Assembly: GCF_050176255.1 (NCBI RefSeq) | Contig: NZ_JBFXIE010000006.1 | Source of the DNA: JBFXIE01 sp050176255 | GTDB lineage: Bacteria > Pseudomonadota > Gammaproteobacteria > Burkholderiales > Burkholderiaceae_C | DNA length: 64,000 nucleotides | Strand: one strand, 5' to 3' | Shown: positions 23,410 through 31,582 of the stretch, piece by piece | Numbering within the stretch: the first letter of the stretch is position 1 | Layout: each line of letters begins with the position of its first letter | Notes under the pieces: generated by a model | Databases searched by the model: none | The model's input: the letters and a program-made list of their open reading frames with translations, nothing else | What the model was told of the DNA's origin: nothing | Program-made: the position numbers and the translations under genes

Positions 23410-25614
23410 CTAGGTACCGCCCTCTTGCACACGATGGGGCTGCGTGCCCTGCAGCAGCGCCTGCAGACCGTCCTCATCCAGCACGGGCACGCCCAGCTCC
23501 TGGGCCTTGGCCAGCTTGCTGCCCGCGTCAAAGCCGGCCACGACGTAGCTGGTTTTCTTGCTGACCGACCCGGCCACCTTGGCGCCCGCGGCTTCCAGCA
23601 GGTCTTTGGCCTGGTCGCGGCTCAGGGTGGGCAGCGTGCCGGTCAGCACCACGGTCATGCCGGCCAGCGGCAGGGCGGCCGCGGCGGCGGGGGCGCTTTC
23701 GTCCCAGGTGACGCCGCAGGCGCGCAGTTGCTCGACCACCTCGCGGTTGTGCGGCTGGGCAAAGAAGGTGTGGATGGCCTGCGCCACCACGGGGCCCACG
23801 TCGTTGACCTGCAGCAGCTGGTCCGCGCTGGCGTCCATGATGGCATCCAGCGTGCCGAAGTGGCGCGCCAGGTCTTTGGCGGTGGCCTCGCCCACATGGC
23901 GGATACCCAGCCCGAACAGAAAGCGCGCCAGCGTGGTCTGCTTGGATTTTTGTAGCGCATCCAGCACGTTCTGCGCGGACTTCTCGGCCATCCGGTCCAG
24001 CTGCGCCAGACTGGACAGCCTTAGCCGGTACAGGTCGGGCAGCGTGCGGATCACATGGCCGTCGATCAGCTGGTCCACCAGCTTCTCGCCCAGGCCCTCG
24101 ATGTCCAGGGCGCGGCGCTGGGCAAAGTGCAGCACGGCCTGTTTGCGCTGCGCGGGGCAAAACAGCCCGCCCGAGCAGCGGTGGTTGACCTCGCCCGGCT
24201 CGCGCACCACGGCGCTGCCGCAAATGGGGCACTGGCGCGGCATGCGGAAGTTGGGCACGTAGGCAGATCGTGGCTGGGGCTGCGGCACCACGCCCACCAC
24301 CTCGGGAATCACGTCGCCGGCGCGGCGCACGATCACCTGGTCGCCCACGCGCAGCTTTTTGCGGCGCAGCTCGAACAGGTTGTGCAGTGTGGCATTGGTG
24401 ACCGTGACGCCGCCCACGAACACCGGCGCCAGCCGCGCCACGGGGGTCAGCTTGCCGGTGCGGCCCACCTGCACGTCGATACCCTCCACGTGCGTGACCA
24501 TCTCCTGCGCCGGATACTTGTGCGCCACCGCCCAGCGCGGCTCGCGCGTGACAAAACCCAGTTGCGCCTGAAGCGCCAGGCTGTTGACCTTATAGACGAC
24601 GCCGTCGATGTCGTAGGGCAGCGCATCGCGCTGGGCGCCGATGCGCTGGTGAAACGCTATTAGTTCAATAGCGCCTTGCGCAATCTGCACCTGCTCTGCA
24701 ACCGGAAATCCCCATTTCTTCAGTTGTTGCAGCGCCTCGAAGTGGGTGGCAAACGCGGGGCCGCCCTGATCGGCGGGCGTGACATCGCCCAGGCCGTAGG
24801 CAAAGAACGACAGCGGTCGCTGCGCGGTGATGCCCGAGTCCAGCTGGCGCACCGCGCCCGCGGCGGCGTTGCGCGGGTTGACGAAAGTTTTGGCACCCGC
24901 CTCGCGCTGGCGCTCGTTCAGCAGCTCGAAGTCCGCGCGGCGCATATAAACCTCGCCGCGCACCTCCAGCACCGGGGGCACGCCCTCGGGCAGGCTGAGC
25001 GGAATCTGGCGGATGGTGCGGATGTTGTGCGTCACGTCCTCGCCCACCTCGCCGTCGCCGCGGGTGGCGGCCTGCACCAGGCGCCCGTGCTCGTAGCGCA
25101 GGCTCATGGCCAGCCCGTCAAACTTGGGCTCGGCGACGTACTCGATGGTTGCCCCGGCCACGACTTTCAACGCTTCTTCACCCAACGGCTCCGCCCGGTA
25201 TCGCGCATCGCCAGGTTTGAGTTGCGTGCGACGCAGCTCACCAGCGAAGAAGTTACGGATCTGCGACTCGAATTTTTCTGCGCCTGCCTGGGTCGTATCC
25301 GTTTCCGTACTGATGCTGAGCATGGGCACGCGGTGGCGCACCGGGGCCAGGCCGTCCAGCACCGCGCCCAGCACACGCTGCGTGGGCGAGTCGGGCGTCA
25401 CCAGCTCCGGGTAGGCGCCCTCCAGCGCCTGCAGTTGCTGAAACACCCGGTCGTACTCGGCATCGGGCACGCTGGGGGCGTCTTGCACGTAATACTCGTG
25501 AGCCCAGCGGTTCAGCTGGTCGCGCAGTGCTTTTATTTTTGTAGCTGCCAGCGCTTGCCCACCGGGCGCTGGAGCCGAAAAAAGGGCCAGGTTTTCGGTC
25601 ATTTCAAACTTCAT
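23410..25614 (-). CDS. ligA: NAD-dependent DNA ligase
   Basis: Seals nicks in replication and repair using NAD. The 734-residue protein has the adenylation domain with KFDG (catalytic Lys164), the OB fold (VQVGRTGKLTPVARLAPV), a four-Cys zinc finger (CPICGS...HRCSGGLFCPAQ), helix-hairpin-helix repeats (ALDIEGLGEKL, GIRHVGEATAK) and a C-terminal BRCT domain. Two in-frame ATGs are possible (25614 or 25602); neither has a clear ribosome site. Residues about 13-28 (SAPAPGGQALAATKIK) are encoded by a copy of the dispersed repeat, in the same frame as in DapE and PrmB. It belongs to the smc-zipA-ligA cluster. Confidence 0.96.
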   Translation of the reverse strand: MKFEMTENLALFSAPAPGGQALAATKIKALRDQLNRWAHEYYVQDAPSVPDAEYDRVFQQLQALEGAYPELVTPDSPTQRVLGAVLDGLAPVRHRVPMLSISTETDTTQAGAEKFESQIRNFFAGELRRTQLKPGDARYRAEPLGEEALKVVAGATIEYVAEPKFDGLAMSLRYEHGRLVQAATRGDGEVGEDVTHNIRTIRQIPLSLPEGVPPVLEVRGEVYMRRADFELLNERQREAGAKTFVNPRNAAAGAVRQLDSGITAQRPLSFFAYGLGDVTPADQGGPAFATHFEALQQLKKWGFPVAEQVQIAQGAIELIAFHQRIGAQRDALPYDIDGVVYKVNSLALQAQLGFVTREPRWAVAHKYPAQEMVTHVEGIDVQVGRTGKLTPVARLAPVFVGGVTVTNATLHNLFELRRKKLRVGDQVIVRRAGDVIPEVVGVVPQPQPRSAYVPNFRMPRQCPICGSAVVREPGEVNHRCSGGLFCPAQRKQAVLHFAQRRALDIEGLGEKLVDQLIDGHVIRTLPDLYRLRLSSLAQLDRMAEKSAQNVLDALQKSKQTTLARFLFGLGIRHVGEATAKDLARHFGTLDAIMDASADQLLQVNDVGPVVAQAIHTFFAQPHNREVVEQLRACGVTWDESAPAAAAALPLAGMTVVLTGTLPTLSRDQAKDLLEAAGAKVAGSVSKKTSYVVAGFDAGSKLAKAQELGVPVLDEDGLQALLQGTQPHRVQEGGT
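25529..25585 (+). repeat. Dispersed repeat copy inside ligA (N-terminal coding region)
   Basis: The plus strand reads ttttatttttgtagctgcca then gcgcttgcccaccgggcgct then ggagccgaaaa: a forward copy with both arms (gcgcttgccc and gggcgctgga) intact. It is translated on the minus strand as part of LigA ahead of the first conserved helix. Confidence 0.7.
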
Positions 25615-25700
25615 GGAACTGCGCGTTACCAGCGGCGCATGAGACTGACATGGCCCAGGCCAGGGCTCCCGCGCAAGGGCCGCCCCGCCGCGCCGGGAGC

Positions 25701-25770
25701 GTCCTCCCTCCCCAATCGTGCAGCGATTGGAGAGAGGGGGGAAGGCGCGAAGCGACGCAGGGGGGTGTCC
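25701..25770. repeat. GC-rich intergenic repeat element between zipA and ligA
   Basis: The stretch has a 7-bp stem (ccaatcg pairing with cgattgg), flanking ctccctcc and gagaggggg runs, and a tail gcgaagcgacgcagggggg. I recognise this type as a recurrent intergenic element of Comamonadaceae genomes. Only one copy is in the window, so repetition cannot be shown here. Confidence 0.5.
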
Positions 25771-26868
25771 TCAACTAAACAGCCGCCGCGCCAGCACCGA
25801 GCCAGCAGGCAGGTCGCGGCTATCGAGCTTGTCGTACAGCTGCTCCAGGTCGGCGGCGATGGGGTCCATGGCCATGGCGGGCAGTGGCGTGCCGTTTTGG
25901 TCGCACAACACACCGTCCATGACCTGGCCCAGCGCGGCGGCGATCTCGCGCAGGCGCGCAAAGGGCTGCTGCGCGCGGTGCACCAGGGGCACGTCCAGGC
26001 TGAGCATGATGTCGCGTACCGCGGACTGCTCGGGGTCGTCGGACATGGCGGCCTGCGAGTCGTAGCTCAGCGTCAGCACCGGGGGCAGTCCGGCCTCGCC
26101 CGCGGGCAGCACCAGGCGCCCCGGAATCGCGCCGGCCACCAGCCCCAGCCGCGCGGCGTTTTGCTGCACGTAGCCAGGGCTCCACGCAGCCTGGCGCGCG
26201 CGCAGCAAAAACGACAGTTGCGCGTCATGCTCGCTGGCAAACTGATCCAGCTCGCGGGCGCGGGCCACCTCGTGCAGCATGTCCGGAAAGTCGGGCATGG
26301 CGTTGATGGCGTCGGCAAAGCCCTGGGCCTTCATGACGAATTCTGAAAACTCGATCTCGTTGAGCGCGCCCAGCCGGTTGGCCAGTTGCACGCCGGCCTG
26401 AAACTGCCGATAGCGCTGGCCGGGCTGGGGCGTTTCCCATTGCTGTGTGGCTTCGTTGAAACCCTCGATGGCAAACGGCTTGCTGCCTGCGCGGCGCGTG
26501 GGCGGCAAGGCCGCCAGGGCGGCGTCGCCCGACACCTGCTGCTCGGCAGCGATGGGGACGATGGCGTCGATCAGCGGGTCCAGCCCGCCGCGGCGCTCCG
26601 CCGGGGGCACGGGCAGCTGCAGCGCATCGCGCAGGTCCACGGCATGGCCGTCGAAGGCGGGTTCAGTGTCGTCTGCGCTGGCGGGCAGGCCCAGGGCCGC
26701 GCCGTCAAAGTCCGGCTCCAGGCGCGCCAGGGGCTCTGGCGCGGCGCCGGGCTCGGGCGGCAGGGCGCGCTTGGGCGCGTTGCGGTGGGTGATCCAGGCG
26801 TTGTAGCCCAGCACGGCGACCAGCACCAGCGCGCCAGAGATGAGAAGTCCTAGTTGAAAGTTGCTCAT
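25771..26868 (-). CDS. zipA: Cell division protein ZipA homologue
   Basis: Anchors FtsZ to the inner membrane at the division site. The 365-residue protein starts with a short periplasmic end and one membrane helix (about 5-25, LGLLISGALVLVAVLGYNAW). An acidic, Pro-rich linker and a C-terminal domain with the ZipA FtsZ-binding pattern (RYRQFQAGVQLANRLGALNE; PDFPDMLHEVARARELDQFA; LTLSYDSQAAM) follow. Sequence identity to the E. coli type is low, but the position between smc and ligA is the conserved betaproteobacterial arrangement. It starts 30 bp after smc. Confidence 0.85.
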   Translation of the reverse strand: MSNFQLGLLISGALVLVAVLGYNAWITHRNAPKRALPPEPGAAPEPLARLEPDFDGAALGLPASADDTEPAFDGHAVDLRDALQLPVPPAERRGGLDPLIDAIVPIAAEQQVSGDAALAALPPTRRAGSKPFAIEGFNEATQQWETPQPGQRYRQFQAGVQLANRLGALNEIEFSEFVMKAQGFADAINAMPDFPDMLHEVARARELDQFASEHDAQLSFLLRARQAAWSPGYVQQNAARLGLVAGAIPGRLVLPAGEAGLPPVLTLSYDSQAAMSDDPEQSAVRDIMLSLDVPLVHRAQQPFARLREIAAALGQVMDGVLCDQNGTPLPAMAMDPIAADLEQLYDKLDSRDLPAGSVLARRLFS

Positions 26869-26898
26869 GGTGGGTAAAAAAGGGGGGTGCAGAGACTC

Positions 26899-29800
26899 TC
26901 AGGCCTCGGCCATGGTCAGCGCAGACTCCATGTCCACGGCCACGATGCGTGATACGCCCTGCTCCTGCATGGTGACGCCGATCAGCTGCTCGGCCATCTC
27001 CATGGCAATTTTGTTGTGGCTGATGAATAAAAACTGCGTGCCCTTGGACATGCTGGACACCAGCTTGGCATAACGCTCGGTGTTGGCATCGTCCAGCGGC
27101 GCGTCCACCTCGTCCAGCAGACAGAACGGCGCGGGGTTGAGCTGGAAGATGGCAAACACCAGTGCAATCGCGGTCAGGGCTTTTTCGCCGCCCGACAGCA
27201 GGTGGATGGTCTGGTTCTTTTTGCCCGGCGGCTGGGCCATGACCTGCACGCCGGAGTCCAGAATTTCGTCGCCCGTCATGATCAGCCGCGCCTGCCCGCC
27301 GCCGAACAGCTCGGGAAACATGCGGCCAAAGTGCGCGTTGACGGTCTCGAAGGTGCCTGACAGCAGGGTGCGCGTTTCGCCGTCGATCTTGCGGATGGCG
27401 TCTTCCAGCGTGGTCATGGCCAGCGTCAGGTCTTCGGTCTGCGCGTCCAGAAAGCCTTTGCGCTCGCGCGCCAGCTGCAGTTCTTCCAGCGCCGCCAGGT
27501 TGACGGCGCCCAGCGCGGTGATCTCGCGGTGCAAGCGGTCAATCTCGCCTTGCAGACCGCCCACGCGCACGCCGCCCTCCTGGATGGATCGCTCGACGGC
27601 CTCCAGATCGGCCTGCGCGTCCTGCAGCAGCGTGCCGTACTGCTCCAGGCCCAGGCGCGCGGCCTGCTCTTTAAGCTGAAATTCGGTGATGCGCGCGCGC
27701 AGAGGCTCCAGCGTGCGTTCGTGCTGCATGCGCAGCTCGTCGCTGGCGCGCAGGCGCGCCGTCAGGTCGTCATATTGGCTGCGCTGGGCGGCCAGGTCTT
27801 TCTCACGCTCGATCTTCAGCTCCAGCGCCTGCTGCAGGCCGCCTTGCGCGGCAGCGTCGGACAGGCGAGACAGCTCGTCTTGCGCGCGCTGGCGTTCGTC
27901 GTGCAGCGTGCGTGCCTGGGTGGCGGCGGTGTCCAGGGTGCGCGCCAGCTCGGTGCGGCGCGCCTGCAGGCTGCGCTGGGAAAACTGCGCCTCTTGCGCC
28001 TGGCGCTCCAGGGTGCGCTGCTGCTCGCGGCATTCCGACAGGCGGCGCTCGGCCTCGATCACGCGGTCGCCCAGCTGAGCGTGGCGCTCCTGGCTGTCGG
28101 CCAGCTGCATGTCCAGTTCTTCAAAACGCGCCTCGGCGGTGGCGCGGCGCTCGTGCAGCTCGTCCAGCTGCGCCTGCACCTCGGCCAGGTCGGCGCCAAT
28201 TTGTTCACTGCGCGAGCGCGTCTGCTCGGCCAGCTGCGACAGGCGCAGCGTCTCCACCTGCAACTCGTGCGCGCGGCCCTGGGCCTCGCTGGCCTCACGG
28301 CGCACGACCACCAGGCGCTGCGTGGCGTCGGCATACAGGCTTTCGGCCCGCACCAGCGCCGTGCGCGCTTCTTCGGCAATCAGCACCTGGGCACGCAGTT
28401 CTTTTTCGAGGTGTTCAATCTCCTGGGCACGGGCCAGCAGGCCGGACTGTTCGGAGTCCTGCGCATAAAAGCTGACGCTGTGCGCGCTGACGGCGTGCCC
28501 CTCGGGCACATGAATCACTTCGCCCGGCTGCAGCTGCGCGCGGCGGTTCAGCGCATCGTCCAGCGTCTGCGCGGTGTAGCAGCCCTGCAGCCAGTCCACC
28601 AGCACCGCGCGCAGCCCGGCGTCTGACACGCGCAGCAGGTCAGACAGGCGCTGCTGCCCTGCGGGCCCATCGGGCGCGGGCGCTGGTGCCGTGCTGTAGA
28701 ACGCCAGCCGCGCGGGTGGCGCGTCCTGCCCGCCGGCGCCCAGAAAGCCGCGCACCATGTCCAGACGCCCCACGGGCAGCGCGGCCAGGCGCTCGCGCAG
28801 CGCGGCCTCCAGGGCGTTTTCCCAGCCGGGCTCGATATGGATGCGGCTCCACAGGCCCTGCAGCCCGTCCAGCCCGTGCCTGGCCAGCCAGGGCTGGAGT
28901 TTGCCGTCCACCTTCACTTTTTCTTGCAGCGCCTTCAGTGCCTGCAGCCGCGCGGACAGGTCGGCCTGGCGGGCGCCTTCGTGGTTCACGGCCTGCTGGC
29001 GCGCGCGGCGGTCCTCGTCCAGCTGGGGCACGTTGCCTTGCAGATCGGCCAGGCGCGCTTCGGCCACCTCGGCGCCCTCCTCGGCCTGCTGCAGCTGTTG
29101 GCGCAGATTGGCCAGGCGGGCCTCGTCGGGCGCAGCCAGCGCGTTGCGGTCTGCGCGCAGGCGCTCCAGGCGTGTCTGCAACTGGCGGCTTTGCTCATCC
29201 AGGCTGCGCTGCTCTGCGGCCAGCACCTGAATTTGCTGCTGCACCTGCACCACGGTGGCGCGCTGCTCGTCGCTGCGCTGCTGGCTTTGGCGCAGGGCGT
29301 CTTCCAGGTCGGGCAGGCGCGCGGCCTGCTCTTCGACTTGCGCGGCCAGAATCTCGGCCTGCTCTTCGGCATTCATGCCGGCGCCCTCAATGCCCTCCAG
29401 CTCGGCCTCGGCCTCTTCCTTGCGGGCGGACCACTGGGCAATCTGCTCGGCCAGCTGCACCAGGCGCAGCTCCACCCGCTGGCGGCCTTCGACCACGTAA
29501 CGGATTTCGGCCTCCAGCTTGCCGACCTCGGCCGTGGCTTCGTACAGCTTGCCCTGCGCCTGGTTGACCTTGTCGCCCGCCTCGTAATGCGCCTGGCGGA
29601 TGGTTTCAAGCTCGGCTTCCACATGGCGCAGGTCGGCCATGCGCGACTCCAGGTCGTTGACGGCCGCCAGCCCCTCGGCACGCACGCGGTTTTGCTCGGC
29701 CAGCGCGTCGGCGCGCTTCAAAAACCACAGCTGGTGCTGCTTGAGGGTCACCTGGGACTGCAGCGCGTTGTAGCGTGCTGCCACCTCGGCCTGCTTTTCG

Positions 29801-30423
29801 AGTCGCTCCAGGTTGGTGTTCAGCTCGCGCAGGATGTCTTCGACGCGGGTGAGGTTCTCGCGCGTGTCGTGCAGGCGGTTTTCAGTCTCGCGCCGGCGCT
29901 CTTTGTATTTGGAAACGCCAGCGGCCTCTTCGAGGAAAAGGCGCAGTTCTTCCGGACGGCTTTCAATGATGCGGCTGATGGTGCCCTGGCCGATGATGGC
30001 GTAGGCGCGCGGCCCCAGTCCGGTACCCAGGAACACGTCCTGCACGTCGCGCCGGCGCACCGGCTGGTTGTTGATGAAGTAGCTGCTGCTGCCGTCGCGC
30101 GTCAGCACGCGCTTGACGGCAATCTCGGTGAACTGGCTCCACTGCCCGCCCGCGCGGTGGTCGCTGTTGTCGAACGTCAGCTCCACGCTGGCGCGGCTGG
30201 CGGGCTTGCGGCTGGTGGTGCCGTTGAAGATCACGTCCTGCATGGACTCGCCGCGCAGCTCACTGGCCTTGCTCTCGCCCAGCACCCAGCGCACGGCATC
30301 CATGATGTTGGACTTGCCGCAGCCGTTCGGCCCCACCACGCCCACAAGCTGGCCTGGGAGCACGAAATTGGTGGGCTCGGCAAAGGACTTGAAGCCGGCG
30401 AGTTTGATCGAGTTGAGACGCAC
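26899..30423 (-). CDS. smc: Chromosome partition protein SMC
   Basis: Condensin ATPase that organises and segregates chromosomes. The 1174-residue protein has the N-terminal head with Walker A GPNGCGKSN, two long coiled coils (about 170-500 and 670-1010), a hinge between them (about 510-650, LQGLWSRIHIEPGWENALEA), and the C-terminal head with signature LSGGEKALTAIALVFA and Walker B PFCLLDEVDAPLDD. The length is normal. The start is GTG (30423): MRLNSIKLAGFKSF is the universal SMC head, so the start is certain. No scpA or scpB is in the window. Confidence 0.96.
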   Translation of the reverse strand: MRLNSIKLAGFKSFAEPTNFVLPGQLVGVVGPNGCGKSNIMDAVRWVLGESKASELRGESMQDVIFNGTTSRKPASRASVELTFDNSDHRAGGQWSQFTEIAVKRVLTRDGSSSYFINNQPVRRRDVQDVFLGTGLGPRAYAIIGQGTISRIIESRPEELRLFLEEAAGVSKYKERRRETENRLHDTRENLTRVEDILRELNTNLERLEKQAEVAARYNALQSQVTLKQHQLWFLKRADALAEQNRVRAEGLAAVNDLESRMADLRHVEAELETIRQAHYEAGDKVNQAQGKLYEATAEVGKLEAEIRYVVEGRQRVELRLVQLAEQIAQWSARKEEAEAELEGIEGAGMNAEEQAEILAAQVEEQAARLPDLEDALRQSQQRSDEQRATVVQVQQQIQVLAAEQRSLDEQSRQLQTRLERLRADRNALAAPDEARLANLRQQLQQAEEGAEVAEARLADLQGNVPQLDEDRRARQQAVNHEGARQADLSARLQALKALQEKVKVDGKLQPWLARHGLDGLQGLWSRIHIEPGWENALEAALRERLAALPVGRLDMVRGFLGAGGQDAPPARLAFYSTAPAPAPDGPAGQQRLSDLLRVSDAGLRAVLVDWLQGCYTAQTLDDALNRRAQLQPGEVIHVPEGHAVSAHSVSFYAQDSEQSGLLARAQEIEHLEKELRAQVLIAEEARTALVRAESLYADATQRLVVVRREASEAQGRAHELQVETLRLSQLAEQTRSRSEQIGADLAEVQAQLDELHERRATAEARFEELDMQLADSQERHAQLGDRVIEAERRLSECREQQRTLERQAQEAQFSQRSLQARRTELARTLDTAATQARTLHDERQRAQDELSRLSDAAAQGGLQQALELKIEREKDLAAQRSQYDDLTARLRASDELRMQHERTLEPLRARITEFQLKEQAARLGLEQYGTLLQDAQADLEAVERSIQEGGVRVGGLQGEIDRLHREITALGAVNLAALEELQLARERKGFLDAQTEDLTLAMTTLEDAIRKIDGETRTLLSGTFETVNAHFGRMFPELFGGGQARLIMTGDEILDSGVQVMAQPPGKKNQTIHLLSGGEKALTAIALVFAIFQLNPAPFCLLDEVDAPLDDANTERYAKLVSSMSKGTQFLFISHNKIAMEMAEQLIGVTMQEQGVSRIVAVDMESALTMAEA

Positions 30424-30641
30424 GAATTACCTGTAACACCTTGCCGATGGCGTGCCGGCAGTCGAGGGCGTGAATGTTACCCGAGGCGGCTGGCCCCGCA
30501 TGACGCCGGTGGCTACGCCGCCCGCCCTGGTCATCGCCCCGTGCAAAGAACGACCCGCAGGTGTCGATATTTTTGACAACTGACCTGGCAATCATTCAAC
30601 TCAGGTTTGCAACAGCTTGATTTAGATGGATACGGCTTGTT

Positions 30642-30657
30642 TGGCACACATCGTGCT
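30642..30657 (+). promoter_or_regulatory. Sigma-54 (-24/-12) promoter of the PEP-CTERM gene
   Basis: TGGCACACATCGTGCT agrees with the RpoN consensus TGGCACGNNNNTTGCW at every constrained position except two, with the invariant GG and GC exactly 12 bp apart. Predicted transcription would start near 30668, giving a leader of about 44 nt before the ATG at 30712. In floc-forming betaproteobacteria, PEP-CTERM genes are known to be driven by RpoN with the PrsK/PrsR two-component system, which agrees with this reading. Confidence 0.65.
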
Positions 30658-30711
30658 TGCATTTGGTGCAACATATTTTTTGCAATCTGCACCTGCCTGA
30701 AGGGAACCCCC

Positions 30712-31383
30712 ATGCTGTTCAAGAAAAGTACATTGCGCGCCCTGGCCCTGTGCTGCGGTCTGACGGGCATCGGCAGTGCCCATTCGGCGACCATGTTGTT
30801 CGACAGTGTGGGCGACATGGGCTCCATCCTGTATGCGACGACCCGTGATGGCGCCACGCTGTCTGCCACGGTGCAGTTCACGCTCAACACGCTGTCGGCC
30901 TCGCAGGCCGTCTTCGCGGTGCAGGTTTCCAACAACTCCTTCGGGCCGGGGGCCAACGATTTGAAGTCGTTCGGAATCGACATCGTGAGTCCCACGCTGA
31001 ACTCTGCGTCGGCCAACAACGGCTGGGATGCCTCGCGCAATGTCACCTTTCCGGCCTTCCAGCAGGTGGATCTTTGCGTCTGGGATGGTTCCAACTGCTC
31101 CGGCGGTGGCAACCAGGGTGTTGCCGAAGGCGCGGTCGAATCCTTTTTGCTCACACTGGGCACCGCAGGCAACTTTGTCACCAGCGGGATTGAGTTCACC
31201 AGCCCGTACAGCGTGAGGTTTCAAAGCGTTGGCAACAGCGGCAATTCGTTTACGTTTCCCGGCTGCATCGTAGGCACGCCCAATTGCGGCCCCGGGCAGC
31301 AGGTGCCCGAGCCTGCCTCTCTCGCCTTGGTAGGCCTGGGCTTGCTGGGCGCCGCGCTGGCCCGCCGCCGCAAGGTGGCGTGA
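30712..31383 (+). CDS. PEP-CTERM sorting domain protein
   Basis: Exported protein of 223 aa with an N-terminal signal peptide (about 1-26, TLRALALCCGLTGIGSAHSA). The body is Ser/Asn/Gly-rich with four closely spaced Cys in two pairs (CVWDGSNC and CIVGTPNC). The C-terminal PEP-CTERM tag is VPEPASLALVGLGLLGAALA followed by RRRK. The tag directs processing by an exosortase (EpsH/XrtA) in bacteria that make exopolysaccharide; no exosortase gene is in this window. The function of the body is unknown; such proteins help floc or biofilm formation. An agggaa ribosome site precedes the ATG. Confidence 0.88.
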   Translation: MLFKKSTLRALALCCGLTGIGSAHSATMLFDSVGDMGSILYATTRDGATLSATVQFTLNTLSASQAVFAVQVSNNSFGPGANDLKSFGIDIVSPTLNSASANNGWDASRNVTFPAFQQVDLCVWDGSNCSGGGNQGVAEGAVESFLLTLGTAGNFVTSGIEFTSPYSVRFQSVGNSGNSFTFPGCIVGTPNCGPGQQVPEPASLALVGLGLLGAALARRRKVA

Positions 31384-31445
31384 CTGCGCATCGCCCGATG
31401 GCGTTGTGGGCGTATGGGCTCCCAACTTCGCTGGGATGATGGTAT

Positions 31446-31493
31446 TTTTTACCTCTAGACCTTATAGATAAAGCGCCAGCAGCTATTAATAAC
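31446..31493 (-). repeat. Dispersed repeat copy downstream of the PEP-CTERM gene
   Basis: The plus strand reads ttttttacctctagacctta then tagataaagcgccagcagct then attaat, a reverse-orientation member (aagcgcNNgcagctat). It lies in the 199-bp gap between convergent genes, followed by a second element near 31523-31562 (tgcgaaagcgggagtccac) of a type common in such gaps. Confidence 0.6.
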
Positions 31494-31582
31494 GTAGCGA
31501 TCGCATCACCCCCGGCATTCCTGCCCCGCCCCGTCGCGCCTGCGAAAGCGGGAGTCCACACCACGGTGATGCCCGGCGATGC

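Noticed and set aside
24650..24715. A further possible repeat copy inside ligA (ctattagttcaatagcgcct).
   Set aside because: The encoded segment aligns with normal LigA without any length change, and only one short arm resembles the repeat, so chance similarity is more likely.
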